Positions 55,345-64,000 of a stretch of 64,000 nt of DNA are shown here, piece by piece. The notes under the pieces were generated by a model. It saw only the letters and a program-made list of their open reading frames with translations, ran no database searches and was not told the DNA's origin. A program made the translations under genes and the position numbers. Where the stretch lies: NCBI GenBank assembly GCA_014529385.2, contig CM043963.1, positions 75,149,912 to 75,213,911 on the forward strand, given 5' to 3'. Numbering within the stretch: position 1 is the first letter of the stretch; every line of letters starts with the position of its first letter. This DNA comes from Adiantum capillus-veneris. Lineage: Eukaryota; Streptophyta; Polypodiopsida; Polypodiales; Pteridaceae.

Positions 55345-55380
<36 letters not shown>
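55345..55380 (-). repeat. (GA)n tract at the 3' edge of LINE-A copy A
   Basis: 36 bp of GA adjoining the AATGAAATGAAATG tail on the plus strand (TTTCA repeats on the LINE sense strand). Confidence 0.95.
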
Positions 55381-55383
<3 letters not shown>

Positions 55384-58300
55384 GAAATGAAATGAAATGT
55401 TATATTAACGTCTTCAAAAGGCCAAAATGACCTATGAGACCAATCAGTTACAAAATAGTGAATCTAATACCATGTCTGGGTACAAAAGAACTAGAAGTGG
55501 AACAAAATACTACTACTACTACTACAATCTAAAACTACGTGGGTGTAGCAGCTGATACAATAGGTACCCGGTAAACTGGATGTAACAGTGTGTGAAACAA
55601 AGATGGAAGAAATGGTGAGGATCCATCCTCATCTGCACTCTGGATGTCGAGAGAGTATGGCTCGAATCTTCTGTTGTAGTCTCCGTCGATGCTGTGTAGC
55701 TCCTCTCCTCAGTCGCGGTCGTCTGTATCTCTGTAGCTCCAATGCTCGGTCGATGAGAGTGCCAGTAGTGGTCGAATGAGTGTGGGACGAGCTCTGCAGT
55801 GGTGGCTGCTCCTCTGGCTGTCCCATATCTAGTGAAAAGAAATCTGTAATGTGTCTCTGGGACTGCCTCTCTCTAGCTCTCCCCAGTAAAGTGTCTCTAT
55901 ACCTGTGTAACTCAAGTAGATATAGTCCAAGACATCTCTGATCCTCATAACTCATGACCCTAGATAGAGGACCAAAACCCTCTCTGAATAAGCAGTGGAA
56001 ACGCCCCCGTATCTCATAGAACACTGTGCAATGACATATGTAGTGCAACTCTGTCTCTGGCTCTCTCTGGCATAATCGGCATATCCTGCTGTCTGCTGGT
56101 ATCCCTCTGAATCTACCGGTCTCAATCTCGAGCTGATGTGAGGATGTGCGTATCTGACCAATGGCACAACGCAAACCATGAGACATATGTGTGTCCATGT
56201 AGCTGGGTCGAATCACAAACCCATCTCCTGTGAGGTGGAGAAGATGCTCTCTATAGAAAGCCATCTTCGTGCTCAACTCCTGAGGCGGCTCTATCCATGT
56301 CCTCCTGGTGTCGAGCTGGATCAGGTCCTGACGAATGAGTCTAGTGATCTCCACCCGTGTAAGAGACAGCGAGGGTGCCTGAAGAGAATACTGGAAAGGG
56401 GGCAACCTGTCCATGGTGAAGCCATGCGTCTGAAACCATGAAGTCATCTGTGCATACCAGCATGAAGTGTCCCCCTGTAGAGCTAACTGTCTGGAAGACT
56501 CAAGGGCCAATCTAGCATATCTGTCTCTAGTAGTATCCCATAGGCTGTGCACAAAGGACACTGATCTGGTAAGCGCCTCCATCTCCATGGGGGGGGCAGC
56601 TAGCTCTGCTCGAATGATCGCGTGAGGTACGGAGGCCTTGGCTCTAATCAATCGGGAGATCATAGATACCAAGGGCCTCTCCATACGTCTCCAACCATCC
56701 TGGCCTACAGAAGGTCCCCATACCTGTACCCCATACATCATAGCTGAGGCTACTAAAGTATCAAAGAGCCATAACTTTGTCCGAGGTTCCTGGAACTGAA
56801 CCTGCGAACACATCCTCTCCAAGCCTCCCAAGGCCGCATAAGCTCTGGTCAGTCTAGTCTTTGCTGCTCTCCCCAAAGAAAACCTCGGCCCAGTGAAGAC
56901 TATCCCAAGGTAAGTGTATGCATCTGTATACTCCACAATCTCTTGACCATACGTGAAGGTCGGTGCCGATCTCCTGATCCACTGCGGTGTGGTGTTAAAC
57001 ACCATGACCTTGGTTTTACCAAGGTTTACAGACAATCCACTATCCTCTGCAAAACTGTGTAATGCATCCAACTGTCGTTGCATACCCTCTGGTGAGTCAG
57101 AGATCAAGACAATATCATCAGCATATAACAACAATGGGATCCACGTCCCTGCCAGCTGGGCACCTCTATCACCCTCTCTGTCAATGTAATCAGACACCTC
57201 ATCAACATACATACCAAATAGAGTAGGAGACAATGGGCAACCCTGTTTCACCCCGATAGTGGAGTGAACTAAGTCAGATATCCCCTCTGGGGTGCGTACA
57301 TGTCCCATCACTGATCTGTATAAAGCCATAATCCCCCAAATCAACACTGTGGGCACCCCCATCTCCTGCAGTCTGCGCATCAGTCGAGCTCTCGGTACCA
57401 TGTCAAATGCTTTGCGGAAATCCACAAAGCTACAATAAATCCGTCTCCCATGTGACCTGCCCTCCTCAATGATAGCTCTGAGTGTCAGAATATGGTCAAG
57501 AGTGGAGAAACCCCTCCTGAAACCTGCCTGTCCCTTTGCCCGTACACCCTCACCCTCTGCCCAGTTACTCAACTGCTGCTCAATAATGGATGCATACAAT
57601 CGTGCCAGTGTGTGTCCAACCATAATAGTGCGGTAATTTCCAGGCTCTGTAGGATCACCTGCCTTGAATATAGGCACAATAGTAGACAACCTCCAAGTCT
57701 CAGGTAATCCCTCACACATGGCACGATTGAACAACACTGCAAGAACCTCCATCAGCATATCCCTAGCATGTATAAAGTGCTCCGCTACTAGACCGTCATG
57801 ATCGTAAGCCCTCCGGGTCCTCATCCTGTCAATGGCTCTCTTTACCATCTCAGTGGTAAAGAAGGTGCTCGTAGGTGGACATGGCTCTGTAGGATCTGGA
57901 AGGGGATCCTGCCCAGGAACCGTATATAACGATGCCGCATACTGGCCCCACACATCAGGAGAAGTAATCACTGGGGGAGGGGAGTGCTCATGGAAGAGTC
58001 GCCATGCCTCGCCTGAGTCTCTACTCAAGAACAACTGATACAAGTCTCGCTCCATCTGGGCCAGGTAAGCTCGTTTCTTCTTTCGCACAAGGCGCCGGAA
58101 AGCAATCCGCGACTGTCTGTAGGTGATGACTCCTAAATGAAGATCCCTCTGAAGCTGGGCTCTCATCTCTCTGCACTCCTCATCATACCAACTATTCTGG
58201 GGCATGCTCCCAGAATGTCGCCTCCGATCCGGTTGAGTGTGTGGGTATGCCTCTGATGCTGCATCATGTAGTGTCTCAGTCAATAAAGTAGTGCACTCCT

Positions 58301-58740
58301 CTACTGAGAGGCCTGGAGCAACTGTGCATAGACGATCCCAGATCGCCTCTGTATAAACCGAGTCAGTCTCTGGTGTAAATGTATAACGGGTGTGTGACCT
58401 GCCTCCTGATTTCTGGGCTGTACTAAACTGAAAAGATACGGACAGTGTCAAGAGAGCATGATCCACTGCTACGCCCACTGGTCTGGCTCCCACCATGAAA
58501 TCCTGAATACAAGGAATAAAGCTCGGCTGTGTCATAACATAGTCCACTGTACTGGCCCCATGTCTGTGTGGAAAGCATGTGAAGCCTGCTGCTCCAGGAA
58601 ACCGCTGTAAGCCATTAAGTATGGCTAGCCCATGTGTAGTCGTCATCTCCGTGAGGTATCTCCCATACTCAGTCTGCTCTCTGTCATGTGAGCATCTGTC
58701 AAACCCCAGCTCACCCACATCCAACTCTCTAAGCATCTCA
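55381..58740 (-). mobile_element. LINE-A copy A, 5'-truncated, young
   Basis: Minus strand, from within the endonuclease to the 3' tail. GA tracts on both sides. By eye it differs from copy B (58757-62115) at only about 20-25 positions plus a 10-11 bp indel near 58870, so the two are over 99 percent identical. Confidence 0.93.
55629..58736 (-). CDS. LINE-A copy A ORF2, long open frame (truncated endonuclease plus full RT)
   Basis: 1,035 residues without a stop, the best ORF2 in the window. Order: remainder of the APE endonuclease (TVDYVMTQPSFIP, GVAVDHALLTLSVSF); a basic linker (NSWYDEECREMRAQL); RT with [80 protein letters not shown], catalytic [24 protein letters not shown]; a thumb-like region; and a C-terminal zinc motif CRLCQREPETELHYICHC. 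The endonuclease start with its first catalytic residues is missing, so the copy cannot retrotranspose alone. The first ATG is only the first Met in the truncated frame, not a native start. Confidence 0.9.
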   Translation of the reverse strand: MLRELDVGELGFDRCSHDREQTEYGRYLTEMTTTHGLAILNGLQRFPGAAGFTCFPHRHGASTVDYVMTQPSFIPCIQDFMVGARPVGVAVDHALLTLSVSFQFSTAQKSGGRSHTRYTFTPETDSVYTEAIWDRLCTVAPGLSVEECTTLLTETLHDAASEAYPHTQPDRRRHSGSMPQNSWYDEECREMRAQLQRDLHLGVITYRQSRIAFRRLVRKKKRAYLAQMERDLYQLFLSRDSGEAWRLFHEHSPPPVITSPDVWGQYAASLYTVPGQDPLPDPTEPCPPTSTFFTTEMVKRAIDRMRTRRAYDHDGLVAEHFIHARDMLMEVLAVLFNRAMCEGLPETWRLSTIVPIFKAGDPTEPGNYRTIMVGHTLARLYASIIEQQLSNWAEGEGVRAKGQAGFRRGFSTLDHILTLRAIIEEGRSHGRRIYCSFVDFRKAFDMVPRARLMRRLQEMGVPTVLIWGIMALYRSVMGHVRTPEGISDLVHSTIGVKQGCPLSPTLFGMYVDEVSDYIDREGDRGAQLAGTWIPLLLYADDIVLISDSPEGMQRQLDALHSFAEDSGLSVNLGKTKVMVFNTTPQWIRRSAPTFTYGQEIVEYTDAYTYLGIVFTGPRFSLGRAAKTRLTRAYAALGGLERMCSQVQFQEPRTKLWLFDTLVASAMMYGVQVWGPSVGQDGWRRMERPLVSMISRLIRAKASVPHAIIRAELAAPPMEMEALTRSVSFVHSLWDTTRDRYARLALESSRQLALQGDTSCWYAQMTSWFQTHGFTMDRLPPFQYSLQAPSLSLTRVEITRLIRQDLIQLDTRRTWIEPPQELSTKMAFYREHLLHLTGDGFVIRPSYMDTHMSHGLRCAIGQIRTSSHQLEIETGRFRGIPADSRICRLCQREPETELHYICHCTVFYEIRGRFHCLFREGFGPLSRVMSYEDQRCLGLYLLELHRYRDTLLGRARERQSQRHITDFFSLDMGQPEEQPPLQSSSHTHSTTTGTLIDRALELQRYRRPRLRRGATQHRRRLQQKIRAILSRHPECR

Positions 58741-58756
58741 GAGAGAGAGAGAGAGA
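58741..58756 (-). repeat. (GA)8 spacer joining LINE-A copies A and B
   Basis: 16 bp of GA. It is both the 5' flank of copy A and the 3' flank of copy B in the minus orientation. Confidence 0.93.
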
Positions 58757-59011
58757 AAATGAAATGAAATGTTATATTAACGTCTTCAAAAGGCCAAAAT
58801 GACCTATGAGACCAATCGGTTACAAAATAGTGAATCTAATACCATGTCTGGGTACAAAAGAACTAGAAAAGAACTAGAAGTGGAACAAAATACTACTACT
58901 ACTACTACAATCTAAAACTACGTGGGTGTAGCAGCTGATACAATAGGTACCCGGTAAACTGGATGTAACAGTGTGTGAAACAAAGATGGAAGAAATGGTG
59001 AGGATCCATCC

Positions 59012-62000
59012 TCATCTGCACTCTGGATGTCGAGAGAGTATGGCTCGAATCTTCTGTTGTAGTCTCCGTTGATGCTGTGTAGCTCCTCTCCTCAGTCGCG
59101 GTCGTCTGTATCTCTGTAGCTCCAATGCTCGGTCGATGAGAGTGCCAGTAGTGGTCGAATGAGTGTGGGACGAGCTCTACAGTGGTGGCTGCTCCTCTGG
59201 CTGTCCCATATCTAGTGAAAAGAAATCTGTAATGTGTCTCTGGGACTGCCTCTCTCTAGCTCTCCCCAGTAAAGTGTCTCTATACTTGTGTAACTCAAGT
59301 AGATATAGTCCAAGACATCTCTGATCCTCATAACTCATGACCCTAGATAGAGGACCAAAACCCTCTCAGAATAAGCAGTGGAAACGCCCCCGTATCTCAT
59401 AGAACACTGTGCAATGACATATGTAGTGCAACTCTGTCTCTGGCTCTCTCTGGCATAATCGGCATATCCTGCTGTTTGCTGGTATCCCTCTGAATCTACC
59501 AGTCTCAATCTCGAGCTGATGTGAGGATGTGCGTATCTGACCAATGGCACAACGCAAACCATGAGACATATGTGTGTCCATGTAGCTGGGTCGAATCACA
59601 AACCCATCTCCTGTGAGGTGGAGAAGATGCTCTCTATAGAAAGCCATCTTCGTGCTCAACTCCTGAGGCGGATCTATCCATGTCCTCCTGGTGTCGAGCT
59701 GGATCAGGTCCTGACGAATGAGTCTAGTGATCTCCACCCGTGTAAGAGACAGCGAGGGTGCCTGAAGAGAATACTGGAAAGGGGGCAACCTGTCCATGGT
59801 GAAGCCATGCGTCTGAAACCATGAAGTCATCTGTGCATACCAGCATGAAGTGTCCCCCTGTAGAGCTAACTGTCTGGAAGACTCAAGGGCCAGTCTAGCA
59901 TATCTGTCTCTAGTAGTATCCCATAGGCTGTGCACAAAGGACACTGATCTGGTAAGCGCCTCAATCTCCATGGGGGGGGGGCAGCTAGCTCTGCTCGAAT
60001 GATCGCGTGAGGTACGGAGGCCTTGGCTCTAATCAATCGGGAGATCATAGATACCAAGGGCCTCTCCATACGTCTCCAACCATCCTGGCCTACAGAAGGT
60101 CCCCAAACCTGTACCCCATACATCATAGCTGAGGCTACTAAAGTATCAAAGAGCCATAACTTTGTCCGAGGTTCCTGGAACTGAACCTGCGAACACATCC
60201 TCTCCAAGCCTCCCAAGGCCGCATAAGCTCTGGTCAGTCTAGTCTCTGCTGCTCTCCCCAAAGAAAACCTCGGCCCAGTGAAGACTATCCCAAGGTAAGT
60301 GTATGCATCTGTATACTCCACAATCTCTTGACCATACGTGAAGGTCGGTGCCGATCTCCTGATCCACTGCGGTGTGGTGTTAAACACCATGACCTTGGTT
60401 TTACCAAGGTTTACAGACAATCCACTATCCTCTGCAAAACTGTGTAATGCATCCAACTGTCGCTGCATACCCTCTGGTGAGTCAGAGATCAAGACAATAT
60501 CATCAGCATATAACAACAATGGGATCCACGTCCCTGCCAGCTGGGCACCTCTATCACCCTCTCTGTCAATGTAATCAGACACCTCATCAACATACATACC
60601 AAATAGAGTAGGAGACAATGGGCAACCCTGTTTCACCCCGATAGTGGAGTGAACTAAGTCAGATATCCCCTCTGGGGTGCGTACATGTCCCATCACTGAT
60701 CTGTATAAAGCCATAATCCCCCAAATCAACACTGTGGGCACCCCCATCTCCTGCAGTCTGCGCATCAGTCGAGCTCTCGGTACCATGTCAAATGCTTTGC
60801 GGAAATCCACAAAGCTACAATAAATCCGTCTCCCATGTGACCTGCCCTCCTCAATGATAGCTCTGAGTGTCAGAATATGGTCAAGAGTGGAGAAACCCCT
60901 CCTGAAACCTGCCTGTCCCTTTGCCCGTACACCCTCACCCTCTGCCCAGTTACTCAACTGCTGCTCAATAATGGATGCATACAATCGTGCCAGTGTGTGT
61001 CCAACCATAATAGTGCGGTAATTTCCAGGCTCTGTAGGATCACCTGCCTTGAATATAGGCACAATAGTAGACAACCTCCAAGTCTCAGGTAATCCCTCAC
61101 ACATGGCACGATTGAACAACACTGCAAGAACCTCCATCAGCATATCCCTAGCATGTATAAAGTGCTCCGCTACTAGACCGTCATGATCGTAAGCCCTCCT
61201 GGTCCTCATCCTGTCAATGGCTCTCTTTACCATCTCAGTGGTAAAGAAGGTGCTCGTAGGTGGACATGGCTCTGTAGGATCTGGAAGGGGATCCTGCCCA
61301 GGAACCGTATATAACGATGTCGCATACTGGCCCCACACATCAGGAGAAGTAATCACTGGGGGAGGGGAGTGCTCATGGAAGAGTCGCCATGCCTCGCCCG
61401 AGTCTCTACTCAAGAACAACTGATACAAGTCTCGCTCCATCTGGGCCAGGTAAGCTCGTTTCTTCTTTCGCACAAGGCGCCGGAAAGCAATCCGCGACTG
61501 TCTGTAGGTGATGACTCCTAAATGAAGATCCCTTTGAAGCTGGGCTCTCATCTCTCTGCACTCCTCATCATACCAACTATTCTGGGGCATGCTCCCAGAA
61601 TGTCGCCTCCGATCCGGTTGAGTGTGTGGGTATGCCTCTGATGCTAAATCATGTAGTGTCTCAGTCAGTAAAGTAGTGCACTCCTCTACTGAGAGGCCTG
61701 GAGCAACTGTGCATAGACGATCCCAGATCGCCTCTGTATAAACCGAGTCAGTCTCTGGTGTAAATGTATAACGGGTGTGTGACCTGCCTCCTGATTTCTG
61801 GGCTGTACTAAACTGAAAAGATACGGACAGTGTCAAGAGAGCATGATCCACTGCTACGCCCACTGGTCTGGCTCCCACTGTGAAATCCTGAATACAAGGA
61901 ATAAAGCTCGGCTGTGTCATAACATAGTCCACTGTACTGGCCCCATGTCTGTGTGGAAAGCATGTGAAGCCTGCTGCTCCAGGAAACCGCTGTAAGCCAT

Positions 62001-62624
62001 TAAGTATGGCTAGCCCATGTGTAGTCGTCATCTCCGTGAGGTATCTCCCATACTCAGTCTGCTCTCTGTCATGTGAGCATCTGTCAAACCCCAGCTCACC
62101 CACATCCAACTCTCTAAGCATCTCATCTGAAGTGTCGTAGAAGACTGTCTGATAGTTGCCCGTTCGAGCATTGAAGTCTCCTAGGAGGATGATATCACCA
62201 TCCCTAGAAAACTCCCATATATCATCATCTAGAATTGAGAAAGGCGACTGCCCTCTGGATACAGCATATACTGACGTACTGGGGGGAAGTAACATATAGC
62301 AATATATAGAAATCGACCTGTGTCAGCTCTCAGCCTCACCCACATGTATCTAGCCTGATCATCTCTCCGTACAATATGTAGTAGTGGCTGTAGCTCCTCC
62401 CTAAACAACACCGCTACTCCTCCTGAACCTCTACTCCCATGCTCAGATCTCGTGACTGTTCTGTGGACTGTCTCCCATTTGTATCCCACCACATGTGGCA
62501 ACAGTTGGCCAGGGGCCTGGTGAGTCTCTGAAAAGAAAACAATGTCCTTGTCTCTGAAACTGTCCTCAAAGGCACCAACATCCAACCTCATAGACCCATT
62601 ACAATTCCAAGTCGCCATCCTCAA
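59012..62624 (-). pseudogene. LINE-A copy B ORF2 (APE endonuclease, RT), few lesions
   Basis: Starts at 62624 ([19 protein letters not shown]). Endonuclease motifs: FFSETH, LLGDFNARTGNYQ, STVDYVMTQPSF, VAVDHALLTL. The RT has the same blocks as copy A with YADD. Three lesions were seen: a frameshift at the G run near 62280, a frameshift at about 59972-59981 where copy A has 8 G and copy B 10 G, and a stop near 59366 (HCLF then TGA, where copy A reads Arg). Otherwise open. Both frameshifts are in G homopolymers, so assembly or sequencing error is a fair alternative. Confidence 0.88.
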
Positions 62625-62648
62625 TGTGGTCCCATAGGTCTCGCACCG

Positions 62649-63530
62649 TCATGTAGAGCGCCGCTCTACAATCACCACCCGACCATCTCTGTAAAAGGCC
62701 ATCTTCCCCTTCTCCCTTGCCGCTTGAATCTCGGGCATTACTTCTCTCATATGCGCAAGTTGTGAGAGAGTGAGGTCATCGCCTAAGAAAATACCTGTCT
62801 TCTTGAGAGTAGGTCTCTTCCTCAAGAATTCCTTCTTCTCTTCCAATGAAGGGAAGCGTAGTATGAGAGCTCTTTCCTTTGAAGATTCTCCAGGGCCCTC
62901 ACTCTTCTTGCCCACTCTCCATGCCTTTGTGTGTGAAGGCTTCTCCACCCCCATCATTGATGTGAGGCTTGTGACCTCTTTTTCCACATTGTTTATGTCC
63001 TTGAGGCCGGTTACCCTCACATGTAGAGCCCGCACCCTCCTTCTTTGTTCCTCTTCGAGGGTCATGTTGATAAGAGTGGGTGTACAAGGAGCTTCCTTAC
63101 CTTTCCCTTTCTTGGCAACCTCAATCCATTTTTCGGCCTCCTCTACTTTCTTTTGCGTTTCGGATATGACCGCGGCCCATGACTTCTTCTCCTCATTGAT
63201 GTTGTCAATTTCTTCCCTCAAAGAGGGCTGAAATTCCCCTTCTTCAAGCCCATTTTTTGACCGTGTTTCCAACACTTCTTTGTGGAGGTCCAAAATGCTA
63301 TTCTCCAACGTGGCGATCTTGTTGAGAAGATGATCCTTCTCGTCCTTCCACCTCTTCTCCTTTTCTTCATTCTCTCGGAGGAAAACGGTCTTCGCGTTCC
63401 TCCAATCTTCCATCTCTTTTCTCCATGCTTTCATTTCCAATTCAATGATGGAAATTCGTTTGGAGAGAGAGAGGACACGTTTATTGGGAGCTTCTCCACT
63501 TGTAGCAGGATTTTGCTTATCATGCCTCAT
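62649..63530 (-). CDS. LINE-A copy B ORF1 protein, intact
   Basis: 293 residues. It opens MRHDKQNPATS, then a long coiled coil (residues about 25-125, with IIELEMKAWRKEMEDWRNAK), the AEKWIEVAKKGKGKE linker, [11 protein letters not shown], and an RNA-binding C-terminal half ([67 protein letters not shown]). It resembles the trimer-forming, RNA-binding ORF1p of L1-like LINEs. ORF2 starts 24 bp after its stop, so ORF2 may be translated by reinitiation. Confidence 0.88.
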   Translation of the reverse strand: MRHDKQNPATSGEAPNKRVLSLSKRISIIELEMKAWRKEMEDWRNAKTVFLRENEEKEKRWKDEKDHLLNKIATLENSILDLHKEVLETRSKNGLEEGEFQPSLREEIDNINEEKKSWAAVISETQKKVEEAEKWIEVAKKGKGKEAPCTPTLINMTLEEEQRRRVRALHVRVTGLKDINNVEKEVTSLTSMMGVEKPSHTKAWRVGKKSEGPGESSKERALILRFPSLEEKKEFLRKRPTLKKTGIFLGDDLTLSQLAHMREVMPEIQAAREKGKMAFYRDGRVVIVERRST

Positions 63531-63540
63531 TGTCCATGTG

Positions 63541-64000
63541 GATCACTAAAGCTGATATAGTGAACAAAGATTTCTTCAATTCGTTTCAGGAGCTGCCGCC
63601 AATGATGTTTAACTGAATGAGAAAATCTTTCCTTTATTCCACTAGTATGCAGCACATAAGGCTAGAAGATCTACCAGGGATAATTCTAAGAAATTTGTAA
63701 ACCTCTAGACGATTTTTGAACATTCAAAACTTCTTACATGAACAGAATAGCTCAAAGAAGTGATTTGAGCTCCAACGGAACTCAAGAGTATGGTTGGCCT
63801 TACGTGCACACAGAAAATATATAGGTCATGGAAGTATGTGTGATCATATAGTTTTAAATCATATGCCTGTCTCATTCAAGGCACCTTCCATGAAAAAAGA
63901 TGGAGGATGCTTTTGAGGTGTAAACAGGGGGATGCGAAACTAGGGAGATGATAGAAGGGTACCTTAACACAGAGACCTTTGCATTGGATTTGTTTGGATG
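63541..64000. other. Right end of window, no gene recognised
   Basis: AT-rich, no ORF of known family and no ALDH exon. It may include a LINE 5' UTR remnant or ALDH intron. Confidence 0.45.

Larger units (their letters stand above)
58757..63540 (-). mobile_element. LINE-A copy B, near full length, young
   Basis: About 4.8 kb on the minus strand: ORF1 (intact), 24-bp gap, ORF2 (broken by few lesions), 3' UTR with TTTCA-type tail, GA spacer. The 5' limit is uncertain. No GA tract is seen near 63540 and no 5' UTR like that of copies 2 or C was recognised. Confidence 0.92.

Noticed and set aside
62770-63231. 153-aa plus-strand ORF
   Set aside because: Antisense to the intact LINE-A copy B ORF1.

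Overview
The window is nuclear DNA from a land plant with a large, transposon-filled genome. Two spliced housekeeping-type genes with plant-style GT..AG introns are visible, and almost everything else is retrotransposon. Inference on the organism: very long introns packed with LINEs and LTR elements, plus an aldehyde dehydrogenase that may belong to the ALDH21-like group of seed-free plants, suggest a fern, gymnosperm or other non-flowering lineage. The sequence alone does not settle this.

Layout. 1-8095: LTR-retrotransposon debris (a Gypsy-like 3' end on the minus strand; a minus-strand 'orphan gag' unit with a G-rich array; an LTR relic). 8096-27866 (+): 13 exons of enolase, lacking about the first 44 codons. 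Its tenth visible intron position (10376-27154, 16.8 kb) holds two head-to-tail LINEs in TC microsatellites, a third LINE fragment, a deleted Copia element, a complete 6.4-kb LTR element inside the Copia element, a solo LTR inside that element, and another solo LTR. 27867-46287: gene-poor; decayed plant L1-type LINEs, a plus-strand copy of the orphan-gag unit, and short LTR elements carrying only gag. 46288-50049 (-): eight exons of an aldehyde dehydrogenase C-terminal half, convergent with enolase. 50050-64000: probably the next upstream ALDH intron, or a broken gene end, filled by three copies of the same microsatellite-associated LINE family, two of them over 99 percent identical by eye.

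Main points. (1) One APE-type LINE family (called LINE-A here) has seven copies in the window. Nearly every preserved end abuts a (TC)n/(GA)n microsatellite, always with the pyrimidine strand continuous with the LINE sense strand, and this produces LINE-(TC)n-LINE chains. (2) Two diverged copies of an unrecognised element, about 3 kb long, lie about 30 kb apart in opposite orientation: a C-rich (CCCTCGCCC-like) leader plus one gag-like ORF with an acidic serine-rich start, a coiled coil and a Pro/Gln-rich tail, and no reverse transcriptase found. (3) Target-site duplications resolve a three-level nest of elements. (4) Premature stops in old copies are largely CAG/CAA to TAG/TAA and CGA to TGA, as expected from decay of methylated cytosine.
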